Source: Gammaproteobacteria bacterium (GTDB lineage: Bacteria; Pseudomonadota; Gammaproteobacteria; Chromatiales; Chromatiaceae). From it: a DNA stretch of 43,196 nt. Under the pieces are notes generated by a model. It saw only the letters and a list, made by a program, of their open reading frames with translations, did not search any database and was not told the origin of the DNA. The translations under genes were made by a program, and so were the position numbers. The stretch lies in the NCBI GenBank assembly GCA_030065815.1, contig JASJCU010000023.1, positions 1 to 43,196 of the forward strand, read 5' to 3'. Positions 33,894 through 42,684 of this stretch are shown here, piece after piece (the stretch's first letter is position 1; every line of letters starts with the position of its first letter).

Positions 33894-35900
33894 ATGTCGG
33901 GTGTTTCGTGTACGACATCAATCCGCTGCGCCAGTATCGTGGGCGATTCCATTTCTACCGGATGCGAGTTGGCGGGCACATTGACCGGACCAGACGACAA
34001 GAAGGCGAGCAGATCATCGGCCGATGCCAATACCGAGCCGCAGCACCCCCTGCTGGGCCTGAAGATCCCGTCGCAGTCGGCGCCCAAGGCCGACAACATG
34101 CTGCTCGATCCGAAAGAGACCGAGGCCTGGTTCGACGCCCTGCCGATGGCGAACATCGGCGAGACGGCCCGCCAGGTGTACAACACGCTGATCGAGTTCA
34201 ACCGCATCGAGTTGCCCGACCTGCTGCGTGCCAAAACGGTCGAGAAGTTCCGTCCGCCGGTCGAGTACATCACCAGCAATCTGCAGAAACACTACATCGA
34301 CATCGGCCTGCCGCTGTCGGCCAAGGGCTGGAAGACGGCGTCGCTGGCCCGCGAGCTGCAGAAAGAACTGGCGACGTCGTACAAGATCATCGTCGAGCGC
34401 ATGATCGGCGGCGATGGCAGCAACTTCGATCGCCGCCTGCTGGTCATCGCCTTGCACCGCGCCCTGCACTATCTCGGCCAGACGCTGTTGCAGAACGCGC
34501 TGATCTACTCGGCCTGGCCGGATGGCATGTGGCGTGAGATCAACAGCATCTTCGCCTACGCGTCGCAGAATCACGTGCACCAGGTCCCGGTGAAACCCGA
34601 CGACGGACGACAGAACGCGCCGAGCACGACGATCGAGGACCTGTTCAAGGCGCTGATGCTGTTCGCCAGCTCGACGCCGCACCGGCTGCGCCAGAGCCAT
34701 GCCCGCCTGCTGTTCGCCAACCTCGCTGACTGGACGCGTTACACGAGCATCCTGCACGCCGACGATGGTGGCACCAGCCTCGGACGCTTCAACGTCGACC
34801 TGTGGTCCGACTCGGCGCCGATGCACAACTCGCTGCGCACGCCGGTGCCCGGCAAGCGCATCGCGATCCTCGACGTCCGCGAGCTGCTGAAAAAGCTGCG
34901 CAGCGACTTCGAGGACGCCCCGTGGGACAACCGCGGCGGCCTGCAGTCCGGCAAACCGGTGGTCACCCGCCCGCTGCTGCGGTTGCTGATCATGGCCTGG
35001 AGCCGGCCGCCGGATCGCCGCTTCGTGCGCACCAAGCTGAACTTCGACCTGCGCGTGGTCGCCGGGCTGCATGCCGTGTACGGCAACCTGAAATCCGACG
35101 ATGACACGCCGTATGCGCCGACGCGCACCGAGCTGTTCACGCTCGAGGAGACCGATTCGGCCGACGGCGGCCCGGTCCGCAAGGTGCGTTGGTCCACGGG
35201 CAGCCTCGAGGACGTGTCGCTGGCGCCGCTCGACAGCGATCTGGTATCGGATTCGCTGTTCGCCGACAGCCGCCTGTTCGGCGCCGAACCGACGATCCCG
35301 CCGGCGCGCCTCAGGGAGTTCGCCGAGGAACCGCGCGACCACGACGACAAGGCCCGCGACGAGCACGAGCCGCACGCGGTCAAGACGATCAACGAGAGCG
35401 CCGGCGGCTACTGCATCCGCTGGGTCGGCGAAGGCATCCCGCGGGTCAAGATCGGCGAACTGATCGGCGTCGAGTCACCATCCAACCGCACGACCTATGG
35501 CCTCGGCGTCATCCGCTGGATGAAACAGATGCCCGACCAGGCGCTGGACCTCGGCCTCGAGGTGATCTCGACGCGCTGCGAGGCCGCCGACGTGCGCGAA
35601 GCCGGCGGCGACTCGCCGCGCAATCGCGCGCCGTCGTACAAGTGCCTGGTGGTCAACGACACCGACCCGGCCAGCAATGCCACTGCCAGCCTGGTGCTGA
35701 GCGCGATGAACCTGCAGACCGGCATCGACCTGGTACTGAACGTCGGCGGCAGGGAGCAGCTGATTCGCCTGAGCAAGCTGGTGGAGTTCAGCAGCGCGTT
35801 CGCCCGCTACCATTTCGAGATGGTCAAGTCCGATGACGACGCCGACGACGGCGACGAGCGCCCGGGCGACGAATTCAGCGACCTGTGGGGCAACCTGTAA
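33894..35900 (+). CDS. large cytoplasmic protein with PilZ-like C-terminal region, upstream of fimX-like gene
   Basis: A 668-residue protein. The first 65 residues are low in structure, and the conserved part seems to begin at MLLDPKETEAWFDALPMANI. A long helical region follows (VEYITSNLQKHYIDIGLPLS, LHRALHYLGQTLLQNALIYS). Near residue 498 the segment INESAGGYCIRW, then VKIGELIGVE and GLGVIRWMKQMPDQALDLGL, looks like a PilZ-type beta barrel (SAGG motif), though the Arg-rich c-di-GMP contact (RxxxR) is not obvious. In Pseudomonas a protein of this kind precedes fimX, so a link to type IV pilus control is likely. ATG 33894 fits the promoter and AGGGGG site. The acidic C-terminus (DDDADDGDE) is notable. 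Confidence 0.75.
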   Translation: MSGVSCTTSIRCASIVGDSISTGCELAGTLTGPDDKKASRSSADANTEPQHPLLGLKIPSQSAPKADNMLLDPKETEAWFDALPMANIGETARQVYNTLIEFNRIELPDLLRAKTVEKFRPPVEYITSNLQKHYIDIGLPLSAKGWKTASLARELQKELATSYKIIVERMIGGDGSNFDRRLLVIALHRALHYLGQTLLQNALIYSAWPDGMWREINSIFAYASQNHVHQVPVKPDDGRQNAPSTTIEDLFKALMLFASSTPHRLRQSHARLLFANLADWTRYTSILHADDGGTSLGRFNVDLWSDSAPMHNSLRTPVPGKRIAILDVRELLKKLRSDFEDAPWDNRGGLQSGKPVVTRPLLRLLIMAWSRPPDRRFVRTKLNFDLRVVAGLHAVYGNLKSDDDTPYAPTRTELFTLEETDSADGGPVRKVRWSTGSLEDVSLAPLDSDLVSDSLFADSRLFGAEPTIPPARLREFAEEPRDHDDKARDEHEPHAVKTINESAGGYCIRWVGEGIPRVKIGELIGVESPSNRTTYGLGVIRWMKQMPDQALDLGLEVISTRCEAADVREAGGDSPRNRAPSYKCLVVNDTDPASNATASLVLSAMNLQTGIDLVLNVGGREQLIRLSKLVEFSSAFARYHFEMVKSDDDADDGDERPGDEFSDLWGNL

Positions 35901-35973
35901 ACCATGCGCGCCCTGGCCAGCATCAGGCAGCGTCGCGCCGATGATCCGACGATCGGCAAGGAGCCGTTGCACC

Positions 35974-38088
35974 GTGTCCGCCTACCCTGAATTCGCCGAA
36001 TCGCCCCGCGACGCCGTCGAGACGCCGGTGGAGCTGCTGGTCGTCGGTTGTTCGCTGAGCGTCGCCGACGGCTTCGCCAACGCGCTGCGCAACCAGGGCC
36101 AGGCAGCGCACCTGAAGACTGCAGAGACGGCCGATGCGCTCGATCAGCAGTTGAGCAACGACAGCTGCGACATGGTCGTCGTCAATGCCGACGCCGACGG
36201 TCTGTCACCCGTCGAGGCGATCGGCAAGGTGCGTGCGTACAACCCGACGGCACGCATCCTGCTGGTCTGTGAGAGACCGGACGACCTGCGGTCGATGGCC
36301 ATCGACCGCGGCCTCCAGGACCTGATCCGGATCGACGACGAGGAGCACATCGCGCTGGCGGTACGCCGCGAGCACGAGACGCTGTTGCTGCGCCAGGAGA
36401 CCGCGCAGCTCAAGCGCCAGCTGGAGGAGGCCGAGGAACGCAGCAACCTGCTCGTGCAGAGCTCGCGCGACGCCATCGCCTACGTCCACGAAGGCATGTA
36501 CCTACACACCAACCAGGCCTACCTCGATATGTTCGGCTACGAGTCGGCCGACGAGATCGACGGGCTGCCGATCATGGACATGATCGATGCCGAATCGCGC
36601 GGCGCGTTCAAGGGCGCGCTGCGCAAAGTCGGCGAGACCGGCAAGCACGTCGAGGAGTTCCGCTGCATCACCGGCGACGGCAACGCGTTCAACGCGCGCA
36701 TGGAGTTCTGCCCGGCGAGCATCGACGGCGAGGCCTGCACGCAGGTCATGATCCGCGACCAAAGCCAGAACCTCGCGCTGCAAAAACGCATCGAGGAGCT
36801 GACCAGCAAGGACACGCAGACCGGGTTCTTCAACCGGCAGTCGTTCATGGAGCGGCTCGAGGCACTGATCGCCGATCCGCAGCAGCAGGACAAGGGGCAC
36901 GCATTGGTGCAGCTGTCGATCACCAACTATCCGGCGATGCGTGAGACCTGCGGCTTCGGCTGCGCCGAACAGATGCTGACCGAGGCCGCGAGTGTACTCG
37001 CCGCGACGGCGACCACCGCGCACACCATCGCCCGTTTCGGCGATCACGATTTCATGATCCTGTGCGACGACGAGGAGCCGGCGCTGGAGATCGCCGAGCG
37101 CTGTCTGCACAACCTGCGCAACCACGCCTTCAAGGGCATCGACGACTCGCCGATCAAGCCGACCTATTCGATCGGCGTGACGCGCACCGACGGCGCCGAA
37201 ATCACGGCACACGAACTGATCAACCGGTCGTGCCGCGCCACGGGCATCGCGCGCTCCGAGGGCGAGAACCGGGTGATCTTCTACAACGACCAGATTCCCG
37301 GCGACACCGGCCACCTCGCCGAGGCCGACGCCGCCGTCGTCAAACAGATCGATCACGCGCTGGCCAACGACGGCTTCCGTCTCAAGTACCAGCCGATCGT
37401 CAGTCTGCAGGGCGACACCCGGGAGAACTACTCGGTCTACCTGCGCATGGTCAACGAAGACGGTTCCGAGGTGGTGCCGGATGTCTTCCTGTCGCCCGCC
37501 CAGGACGCCAGCCGCCTGGCCGAAATCGACCGCTGGGTCGTGCGCAACGCGATCCGCGAGCTCTCCAGCCACCGCCGCGACGGCAAGAAGATCATCTTCT
37601 ACATCATCCTGTCGCGTGCCGGCATCGAGGACGATTCGATGCTGCTGTGGATCGTCGACTGCCTGCGCGAATTCCGCGCCAAGGGCTCGTGGCTGGTGTT
37701 CCAGTTCCGCGAGAGTGACCTGCGCAACGCCCTAACCCCCGCCAAGGAACTGATCAGCGGGCTCAAGAAGATCAACTGCCGGATCGCGATCAACAACTAC
37801 AACGACGAAGAGACCAACGGCCTGCTCAAGCATCTCGCGATCGACGTCGTCAAGCTGTCACCGGAGTTGATGCGCGGCCTGGCCAGCGATGCCGCCCAGC
37901 AGGACCGCATGACCGACATCAACCGCCGCCTGCAGGAGGCCGGCTACAAGACCATCGCCAGCGGGGTCGAGGATGCCGGCAGCCTGGCGATCCTTTGGAA
38001 CGTCGGCGTCAACTATATCCAGGGCTATTTCCTGCAGGAGCCATCGAGCACGATCGCGTTCGAGGAGGAGCAGGAGGCGTTGCCGTGA
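35974..38088 (+). CDS. FimX-like c-di-GMP receptor with degenerate GGDEF and EAL domains
   Basis: A 704-residue protein with a REC-like domain (about 15-125, VVNADADGLSPVEAIGKV), a PAS domain (about 145-255, YVHEGMYLHTNQAYLDMFGY), a GGDEF domain (about 275-435) and an EAL domain (about 450-695). The active-site motifs are lost: GGDEF reads FGDHDF (near 355) and EAL reads YSVYLRM (near 486), so neither synthesis nor hydrolysis of c-di-GMP is expected. The EAL fold can still bind c-di-GMP, as in FimX. Family knowledge: FimX localises to the pole and promotes type IV pilus assembly. GTG 35974 has AAGGAG ten bases upstream. It follows the PilZ-like gene by 73 bp. Confidence 0.88.
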   Translation: MSAYPEFAESPRDAVETPVELLVVGCSLSVADGFANALRNQGQAAHLKTAETADALDQQLSNDSCDMVVVNADADGLSPVEAIGKVRAYNPTARILLVCERPDDLRSMAIDRGLQDLIRIDDEEHIALAVRREHETLLLRQETAQLKRQLEEAEERSNLLVQSSRDAIAYVHEGMYLHTNQAYLDMFGYESADEIDGLPIMDMIDAESRGAFKGALRKVGETGKHVEEFRCITGDGNAFNARMEFCPASIDGEACTQVMIRDQSQNLALQKRIEELTSKDTQTGFFNRQSFMERLEALIADPQQQDKGHALVQLSITNYPAMRETCGFGCAEQMLTEAASVLAATATTAHTIARFGDHDFMILCDDEEPALEIAERCLHNLRNHAFKGIDDSPIKPTYSIGVTRTDGAEITAHELINRSCRATGIARSEGENRVIFYNDQIPGDTGHLAEADAAVVKQIDHALANDGFRLKYQPIVSLQGDTRENYSVYLRMVNEDGSEVVPDVFLSPAQDASRLAEIDRWVVRNAIRELSSHRRDGKKIIFYIILSRAGIEDDSMLLWIVDCLREFRAKGSWLVFQFRESDLRNALTPAKELISGLKKINCRIAINNYNDEETNGLLKHLAIDVVKLSPELMRGLASDAAQQDRMTDINRRLQEAGYKTIASGVEDAGSLAILWNVGVNYIQGYFLQEPSSTIAFEEEQEALP

Positions 38089-38118
38089 CGACCGGCTGCC
38101 GGCTACCGGCCAGCCATG

Positions 38119-38138
38119 AAAAAAGCCCCTGATGGGGC
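38119..38138 (-). terminator. rho-independent terminator
   Basis: On the minus strand GCCCC-ATCA-GGGGC (38138-38125) is followed by six T residues (38124-38119). It lies 22 bp past the stop of the leftward coiled-coil membrane protein gene and also just beyond the end of the fimX-like gene, which converges on it. Confidence 0.85.
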
Positions 38139-38160
38139 CGCCGCGTCGCCGGGCCCCGGC

Positions 38161-38658
38161 CTACCAGGGCATGAACGCATTCATGAACGACATCGGTCGG
38201 CCGACGCTGTAGCTGAGCCGCCCCATGTCGTGCTGCATGTACTGCGTCGCCCGCCCCATCGTGTGGGTCGCGCGGGTCATCGACTGGATGGCGCCGTCCA
38301 TCGAATCGAGGTTGGCCAGCATCGGCTCGAGCGTCGCGACCTTGTTGTCGATCGAGTCCATCGTGACCGTCATCGCGCGGATGTTTGCGGTCAACTGACC
38401 CATGTTCTCGGACACGTTTTGCATGTTGCCGGACAGGATCGTCATGTTCGAGTCGACGCTGATGGCCAGGTAGTGCACGTCCCGGGCGAGGTTGTAGACG
38501 AGGTAGAAGCCGTAGGCGGCGAGGATGATGAACGCGAACAACGACGGATAAACGATTAATTCCCAACGCCGGGCGCTCGACTCGAACACCTCCGAGAGCC
38601 GCGCGTACTCGGCGTTTGCGTCCATCTTGGTTTCGGCGACATCGCTCGTGTCGTTCAC
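38161..38658 (-). CDS. coiled-coil inner-membrane protein of unknown function
   Basis: A 165-residue protein. One membrane helix (LIVYPSLFAFIILAAYGFYL, about 34-53) is followed by a long amphipathic coiled coil with regular Met/Ile/Leu spacing (SVDSNMTILSGNMQNVSENM, RAMTVTMDSIDNKVATLEPM), ending in a Met-rich FMNAFMPW. It resembles methyl-accepting or tethering proteins in outline but has no signalling motif. GTG 38658 has AAGGACG upstream; M12 is an alternative start. The gene ends in a clear terminator, so it is probably a single transcription unit. Confidence 0.75.
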   Translation of the reverse strand: MNDTSDVAETKMDANAEYARLSEVFESSARRWELIVYPSLFAFIILAAYGFYLVYNLARDVHYLAISVDSNMTILSGNMQNVSENMGQLTANIRAMTVTMDSIDNKVATLEPMLANLDSMDGAIQSMTRATHTMGRATQYMQHDMGRLSYSVGRPMSFMNAFMPW

Positions 38659-38694
38659 AGCGCGTCCTTACATTTCGGGTATGGTAATGTTCTT

Positions 38695-38723
38695 ATTTTA
38701 CTATAAATAGCCCCCGAAAGATA
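38695..38723 (-). promoter_or_regulatory. AT-rich promoter region of the coiled-coil protein gene
   Basis: An AT-rich island (about 38685-38710) interrupts GC-rich DNA. On the minus strand TAAAAT (38700-38695) could serve as -10, 37 bp before the start codon, with a poor -35 (TATCTT at 38723-38718). TATAGT overlaps it as another -10. Confidence 0.35.
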
Positions 38724-38796
38724 CCATGGCGGCCGCGTAACAACGCCCGTGGCGACGCCTTCGACGCGCTATGATGCAGCGCAGCAACCGTGGCGA

Positions 38797-39462
38797 TCAG
38801 CGTAGCAATGGCGCGCGCGCGTCCCCCTTGTCATCCAGCAAACGGATGACTTCGTTCAACTTTTCCTGCTGACCACGCTCCTTGAGTCGAACCGCCGCCT
38901 CGAAGAAGGCGTCCTGGGCCAGCGCCGGTTTGCCCATCGCCTCGTAGAGATTGCCGAGTTCGCCGAACGGATCGGGTTCGCCCGGGTACTGGGTCACGGC
39001 GTCCATGTAGGCGGCCTCGGCACGCTCGAACTCGCCGTCCCAATAGGCACGCCGGGCGCGTTGCAGGAGTTCGTCGAGCCCGGGAGGCGCGGCCGTCGCC
39101 GGAGCCGCCGCCGATGGCGGGCGAAACGCCCCGGATTCCGGCGTGTGCCGCGTCATGTCGTCGCGCCCGCGAACGTCGTAGACCGGCAAACTGCCACCGA
39201 TCATCTTCGGCGGCGCACGTTGCGGCGGCGTCGGTTCCACCGCGGCCGCCGGCGGCATCTGCCCGGCGACCGGCGCGGCCGGCGGCACGGCGCCCTGCGC
39301 GGGTCGGCTGGCGCTCGCCGGATCGTGCGGCGCAGAACCGGGCAGCCCGACGTCGACAACACCGAACAGAACCAGGCCGACGAACAGGAAGGCCAGCAGC
39401 GTCCACAGGATCAGGTGGCTGGCCAGCCAGCTGACGACAGCAATTACGGGGCCAGCCGGCAT
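38797..39462 (-). CDS. TPR-containing membrane protein
   Basis: A 221-residue protein with one N-terminal membrane helix (LILWTLLAFLFVGLVLFGVV), then a long proline/alanine-rich linker (about residues 45-120) and a C-terminal pair of TPR-like repeats (ARRAYWDGEFERAEAAYMDA, LGNLYEAMGKPALAQDAFFE). It lies 7 bp downstream of the ParA-like gene and is probably cotranscribed and functionally linked with it. The helical repeats suggest a protein-protein scaffold on the periplasmic side. No enzymatic motif is seen. Confidence 0.75.
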   Translation of the reverse strand: MPAGPVIAVVSWLASHLILWTLLAFLFVGLVLFGVVDVGLPGSAPHDPASASRPAQGAVPPAAPVAGQMPPAAAVEPTPPQRAPPKMIGGSLPVYDVRGRDDMTRHTPESGAFRPPSAAAPATAAPPGLDELLQRARRAYWDGEFERAEAAYMDAVTQYPGEPDPFGELGNLYEAMGKPALAQDAFFEAAVRLKERGQQEKLNEVIRLLDDKGDARAPLLR

Positions 39463-39469
39463 GCCGCGC

Positions 39470-40105
39470 TCAGGTCAGCATGTCCGCGTACAGCACCGCG
39501 GCCAGTGCGTTCCACTCCGCGGCACCCTTGCCACGTGGCTCCTGTTCGAATACCGCCAGGCCCTCGCTGAACGAACGCCGGTAAGCGGTGCGTTGCGACA
39601 GGCGCGGCTTCAGATGGCGGATACCGGGCAGCGAGACCAGCGCCGCGGCGGCCTCGTCCGACTCGCGGATCGCACGATGCGTATCCGCCCGGTTGATGAA
39701 GCCGAGCACCTCCGGTGCGCCGTCGCGGGCGACCGAGTCGAGGAACCGCAGGAAGCGCTGCGTCGACCAGATGTCGGCCTGGGACGGCGGAACCGGCACG
39801 AGGATGCGATTGGCGATGGTCAGGGCCTGCCGGAAATGGTCCATCGATGCCGTACCGACATCGATCAACACGTCACCCCGCCCGTGCAGCAGCTCCGGTT
39901 CGTAGAGCAGGCTGCTGTCGAGGCGCTCGACGGACGGCTCGAAGCCCTCTTCGCGGCGGACTTCGAGGACGTCGGAGAGCGTCGCTTGCGGATCCGCGTC
40001 GATGACGACGACGTCGTGCTCGGCCAGCGCGAGCCAGACAGCCAGGTTGAAGGTGACCGTGCTCTTCCCGGACCCACCCTTGAGGCTGCCGATGACCGTG
40101 ATCAT
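39470..40105 (-). CDS. orphan ParA/MinD-family ATPase
   Basis: A 211-residue ATPase with the deviant Walker A KGGSGKST (residues 9-16), switch I-like DADPQATLSD and Walker B VLIDVGTAS. It is shorter than chromosomal ParA and has no N-terminal HTH; no parB-like gene is beside it. Such orphan members position cellular machines (pili, chemoreceptors, secretion or cellulose synthases). The neighbours are a secreted repeat-rich protein 21 bp upstream and a TPR membrane protein 7 bp downstream, so placement of an envelope structure is a fair guess. Confidence 0.88.
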   Translation of the reverse strand: MITVIGSLKGGSGKSTVTFNLAVWLALAEHDVVVIDADPQATLSDVLEVRREEGFEPSVERLDSSLLYEPELLHGRGDVLIDVGTASMDHFRQALTIANRILVPVPPSQADIWSTQRFLRFLDSVARDGAPEVLGFINRADTHRAIRESDEAAAALVSLPGIRHLKPRLSQRTAYRRSFSEGLAVFEQEPRGKGAAEWNALAAVLYADMLT

Positions 40106-40126
40106 GGCGACGTCAGTCCGGCGCGT

Positions 40127-41107
40127 TCAGCTGCCGCCGCACCAATCGCAAGTCGAAGCGCCGAGCGGACTGTCGTAGGTCGTCGCCCAGCCGGGCAGCC
40201 GGTCCGCGCCACCACGCGCAGCGCGCTGCGCCAGCGTCGCGCCGCGGCCATAGCCCGCGGGACGGAATTCGCGGCCTGCTGCCGCCTGTACCGATGCGCG
40301 GTGCAGCGGCGCAGGGCGCCAGGTGTCACGCGGCATTCCCGCCGCAGTGGTGCGTGACACGTACGCCGGCCGCATGGCGATCGGGCGGTAGCTGGCGACC
40401 GTGCGTGGCGCATACGCCGTGCGCGCGACTGTCGGCGCTGCCGACGGTCGCCACGCCGGCGCACCACCGGCGAACGCCGGCGCCGGCCGCGTCATGCCGC
40501 GCGCCGCCCCGACCGGCGCGGCAACCGGCCGGTAGTAACGGTGGTCGCCGGCCGCCGAGAGCCGGCGGCGTTCCGTCGGACGCGATACGAACTGGCGCGA
40601 ATAGCGCGCAGCCGGGTACTGCCAGGGGCGGGCCATCTGCGCGAACGGGTTCGCCCAGACCGGCATGTGCGTCCACGGTGCCGGCGGCGGATAAGCGACC
40701 TGTGCTGCTGGATAGGCGATCGGCGGATAGGCCATCGACGGCGCCGCGTAGGCCACCGGCCGGCCGCTTCGCGTATCCATCGGCTGGCCGCGATAGGCCG
40801 CGCGCCTCGCCGGCCGGGTCGGCCGGTAGGCGGTCCGTGGCCGGTTCGCCAGTCGTGTCGCGTACGCCGGCGCGGTGACGGCGCGCCGTGACGTCGACCG
40901 CCCGTACCCGTGGCGCGGGCTCGACAGCGAACCGTGCGGACGGAACGCCGGCATGTTCGCGACGCGCCGGTAGGCCTGTTGTGGCGCCGGGGCGTAGGCG
41001 GCCGGCCGCCACTGCTGACCGAACGAACCGGCGTGCGCCGGGGCCAGCGCGACGCTAGCAACGATCACTGCGCCAGCAAGTGCAAATGCCTTCCCTGAAA
41101 TCCTCAT
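40127..41107 (-). CDS. secreted low-complexity Ala/Pro/Arg/Tyr-rich protein
   Basis: A 326-residue protein with a clear signal peptide (MRISGKAFALAGAVIVASVALAPAHA). The mature chain is extended and repetitive: WRPAAYAP, AFRPHG, many RPxAYRP/AYPP units (PSMAYPPIAYPAAQVAYPPP), and FRPAGYG near the end. The last residues contain STCDWCGG, a CxxC pair. It is strongly basic and without a recognisable fold. ATG 41107 has GAGGAG five bases upstream, which decides the start over ATGs further up. It is probably the first gene of a unit with the ParA-like ATPase. A surface or matrix role is inference. Confidence 0.75.
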   Translation of the reverse strand: MRISGKAFALAGAVIVASVALAPAHAGSFGQQWRPAAYAPAPQQAYRRVANMPAFRPHGSLSSPRHGYGRSTSRRAVTAPAYATRLANRPRTAYRPTRPARRAAYRGQPMDTRSGRPVAYAAPSMAYPPIAYPAAQVAYPPPAPWTHMPVWANPFAQMARPWQYPAARYSRQFVSRPTERRRLSAAGDHRYYRPVAAPVGAARGMTRPAPAFAGGAPAWRPSAAPTVARTAYAPRTVASYRPIAMRPAYVSRTTAAGMPRDTWRPAPLHRASVQAAAGREFRPAGYGRGATLAQRAARGGADRLPGWATTYDSPLGASTCDWCGGS

Positions 41108-41201
41108 GTCGCTCCTCATCAAAAAAACTGTTGTGTCCCGCCGCGACGACGCCGACCGGGCTGCTGCCGACCGACGGCTCTGCGCCGACCGGTCGTAGCC
41201 G

Positions 41202-41747
41202 TCAGCGTCCCATCCAGTAGGGCGTGTATACCGGCATCGCCGAGTAGCCCGACTGTTGCCGCGCGGGGGTTGCGAGTTGTTGGTATCTGTTGCTCACCAT
41301 CTGCTCGTAGGATGGCCTGCGGGCCGTGGCCGCCGGACGAAACACCGAACCCTGTGCGGCGCGGCGCTGCGCCCGCGCCGGTCTATCCACATGCGCCTTA
41401 GCTGGCGGCTCGCGCCGCACGTTGGGGCGGAAATTGTGTTGCCTGTCGTGGCCTGCCAGGGGCCTGACCAGGCGCGGCGATATCGCGCCTCGCGGCCAAG
41501 CCACTTCATTGACCAGCGACTCGCGCGAGCGCGTGTAGCGAGCTTTCGCGCCGGTCGTGACCGGCCGCCAGCGCGACAGACGCTGTGGCTGACGCTTCGC
41601 TCCCGCGAGCGGGCGAAACAGTCCGCGGTGCCCACTGCCGGTGTAGCCACCCGATGCCGAGCTGCCGGCGTACGCCGTGTCCGGGAGCAGTGGCGAGAGC
41701 GCCGTCAGTCCCATCGTGATCCCGACTGCCAGCCACCGCGCAATCAC
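41202..41747 (-). CDS. secreted FRP-motif protein
   Basis: About 181 residues. A signal peptide (WLAVGITMGLTALSPLLPDTAYA) is followed by a basic, disordered chain with three FRP motifs (GLFRPLAG, HNFRPNVRRE, VFRPAATARRPSYEQM). The C-terminal piece is aromatic (YSAMPVYTPYWMGR). The last FRP motif matches the same position in the protein at 42019 (FRPMQRRRRPTYEEL). GTG 41747 is the start that places the signal peptide correctly; upstream in-frame codons are possible. No known domain. Confidence 0.65.
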   Translation of the reverse strand: MIARWLAVGITMGLTALSPLLPDTAYAGSSASGGYTGSGHRGLFRPLAGAKRQPQRLSRWRPVTTGAKARYTRSRESLVNEVAWPRGAISPRLVRPLAGHDRQHNFRPNVRREPPAKAHVDRPARAQRRAAQGSVFRPAATARRPSYEQMVSNRYQQLATPARQQSGYSAMPVYTPYWMGR

Positions 41748-41842
41748 ATCGTACCCCGCAAACGATGATCCACAGGACACCCCATCATTACACCGATGGA
41801 CACAATATATACGACGACCCAGGGGTGTCAATCACAAGATAT

Positions 41843-41895
41843 TGTGGACAACGCTGTGATAACCGGCGCGAAAGCTGTGGATGAGCTGTGGATAT
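41843..41895 (+). repeat. cluster of DnaA-box-like TGTGGA repeats
   Basis: TGTGGACAA (41843-41851), TGTGGATGA (41876-41884) and TGTGGATAT (41887-41895) each differ by one base from the DnaA consensus TGTGGATAA. TGTGATAAC (41855-41863) is a weaker partial match. An AT-rich stretch follows to about 41970. They lie between two leftward secreted-protein genes, upstream of the 41747 start. Confidence 0.5.
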
Positions 41896-42018
41896 CGTAG
41901 CAAGAACAAAGGAATAATTCAGCGAATCAGTAACTTCAGCGTCTTTATTGACGTGAAGCGTTTAAAGCGGCCCGATCATGCCCGAGCGTCGTCATCGGCG
42001 CCGCTCGACCCACCGCGC

Positions 42019-42621
42019 CTACCACAACGGCCAACCGGGACCAACGCCCGGCGGCATCGGTGCAGGCAGCGCCGGCGGCGGCAGTAGCGGTTGCGGCAGC
42101 GTCGGCGGCGCCAGCGATTCTGCCTGCAGTTCTTCGTAGGTCGGCCGGCGCCGCCGCTGCATCGGCCGGAACTGCGACTGCAACTCGGCCGACGACGCCC
42201 CCGGGGGTGAGGACAGATCGGGGCGCCCGGCGCCGGGCTGCGCGTAAGGCGAGGCCCGCTCATCGGGACGGAAACGCAGGCCCAGTTCCTGTCCGCGGGT
42301 CACCGGCAGCGCCTTGCGCGCGCCGGTTCGCCCGTTGAAGATCAGGCCACTGGTGTCGCGTCGCGACGGCACCGCCGGCTGGTTACGCCGCGGCATCGAC
42401 GCCCCGGCATTGCCGCCCGCCCGGGTGCGTGCCTGCTGTTCCGGGGCGCTGCCGCGCTGAATGTCGGGGGAGATCGGGCGGAACAGTGGCCGCTTGGTCG
42501 GCGACGAGAACACGGTGCCGCTGCCGGGCGCCGCCTGCGCCACTGACGATGCAGGCGAAACCAGCAGGCCCAGGTTCAACAGGCCAAGTAACCCGGCCAG
42601 ACCGAGCAGTCGCGCAACCAA
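42019..42621 (-). CDS. secreted FRP-motif protein with Pro-rich C-terminus
   Basis: A 200-residue protein. The N-terminus MVARLLGLAGLLGLLNLGLL with SPASSVAQA is a signal peptide. The mature part has FRP motifs (PLFRPISPD, LRFRPDERAS, FRPMQRRRRPTYEEL) and ends in a Pro/Leu-rich run (LPQPLLPPPALPAPMPPGVG). The start is TTG 42621 with GAGG about 8 bases upstream; no ATG or GTG lies between it and the hydrophobic core. It shares the FRP and RRP[ST]YE pattern with the protein at 41202, so the two are likely paralogues. Function unknown. Confidence 0.7.
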   Translation of the reverse strand: MVARLLGLAGLLGLLNLGLLVSPASSVAQAAPGSGTVFSSPTKRPLFRPISPDIQRGSAPEQQARTRAGGNAGASMPRRNQPAVPSRRDTSGLIFNGRTGARKALPVTRGQELGLRFRPDERASPYAQPGAGRPDLSSPPGASSAELQSQFRPMQRRRRPTYEELQAESLAPPTLPQPLLPPPALPAPMPPGVGPGWPLW

Positions 42622-42684
42622 GACAGACCTCGCGGTATTCGATCCGCACCGCGGCGGTCGCGGCCCGGATCTTTGCGTCTGCCT

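Noticed and set aside
41843..41970. chromosomal replication origin
   Set aside because: None of the genes normally near gammaproteobacterial oriC is present and the boxes are few; only a DnaA-binding candidate is supported.
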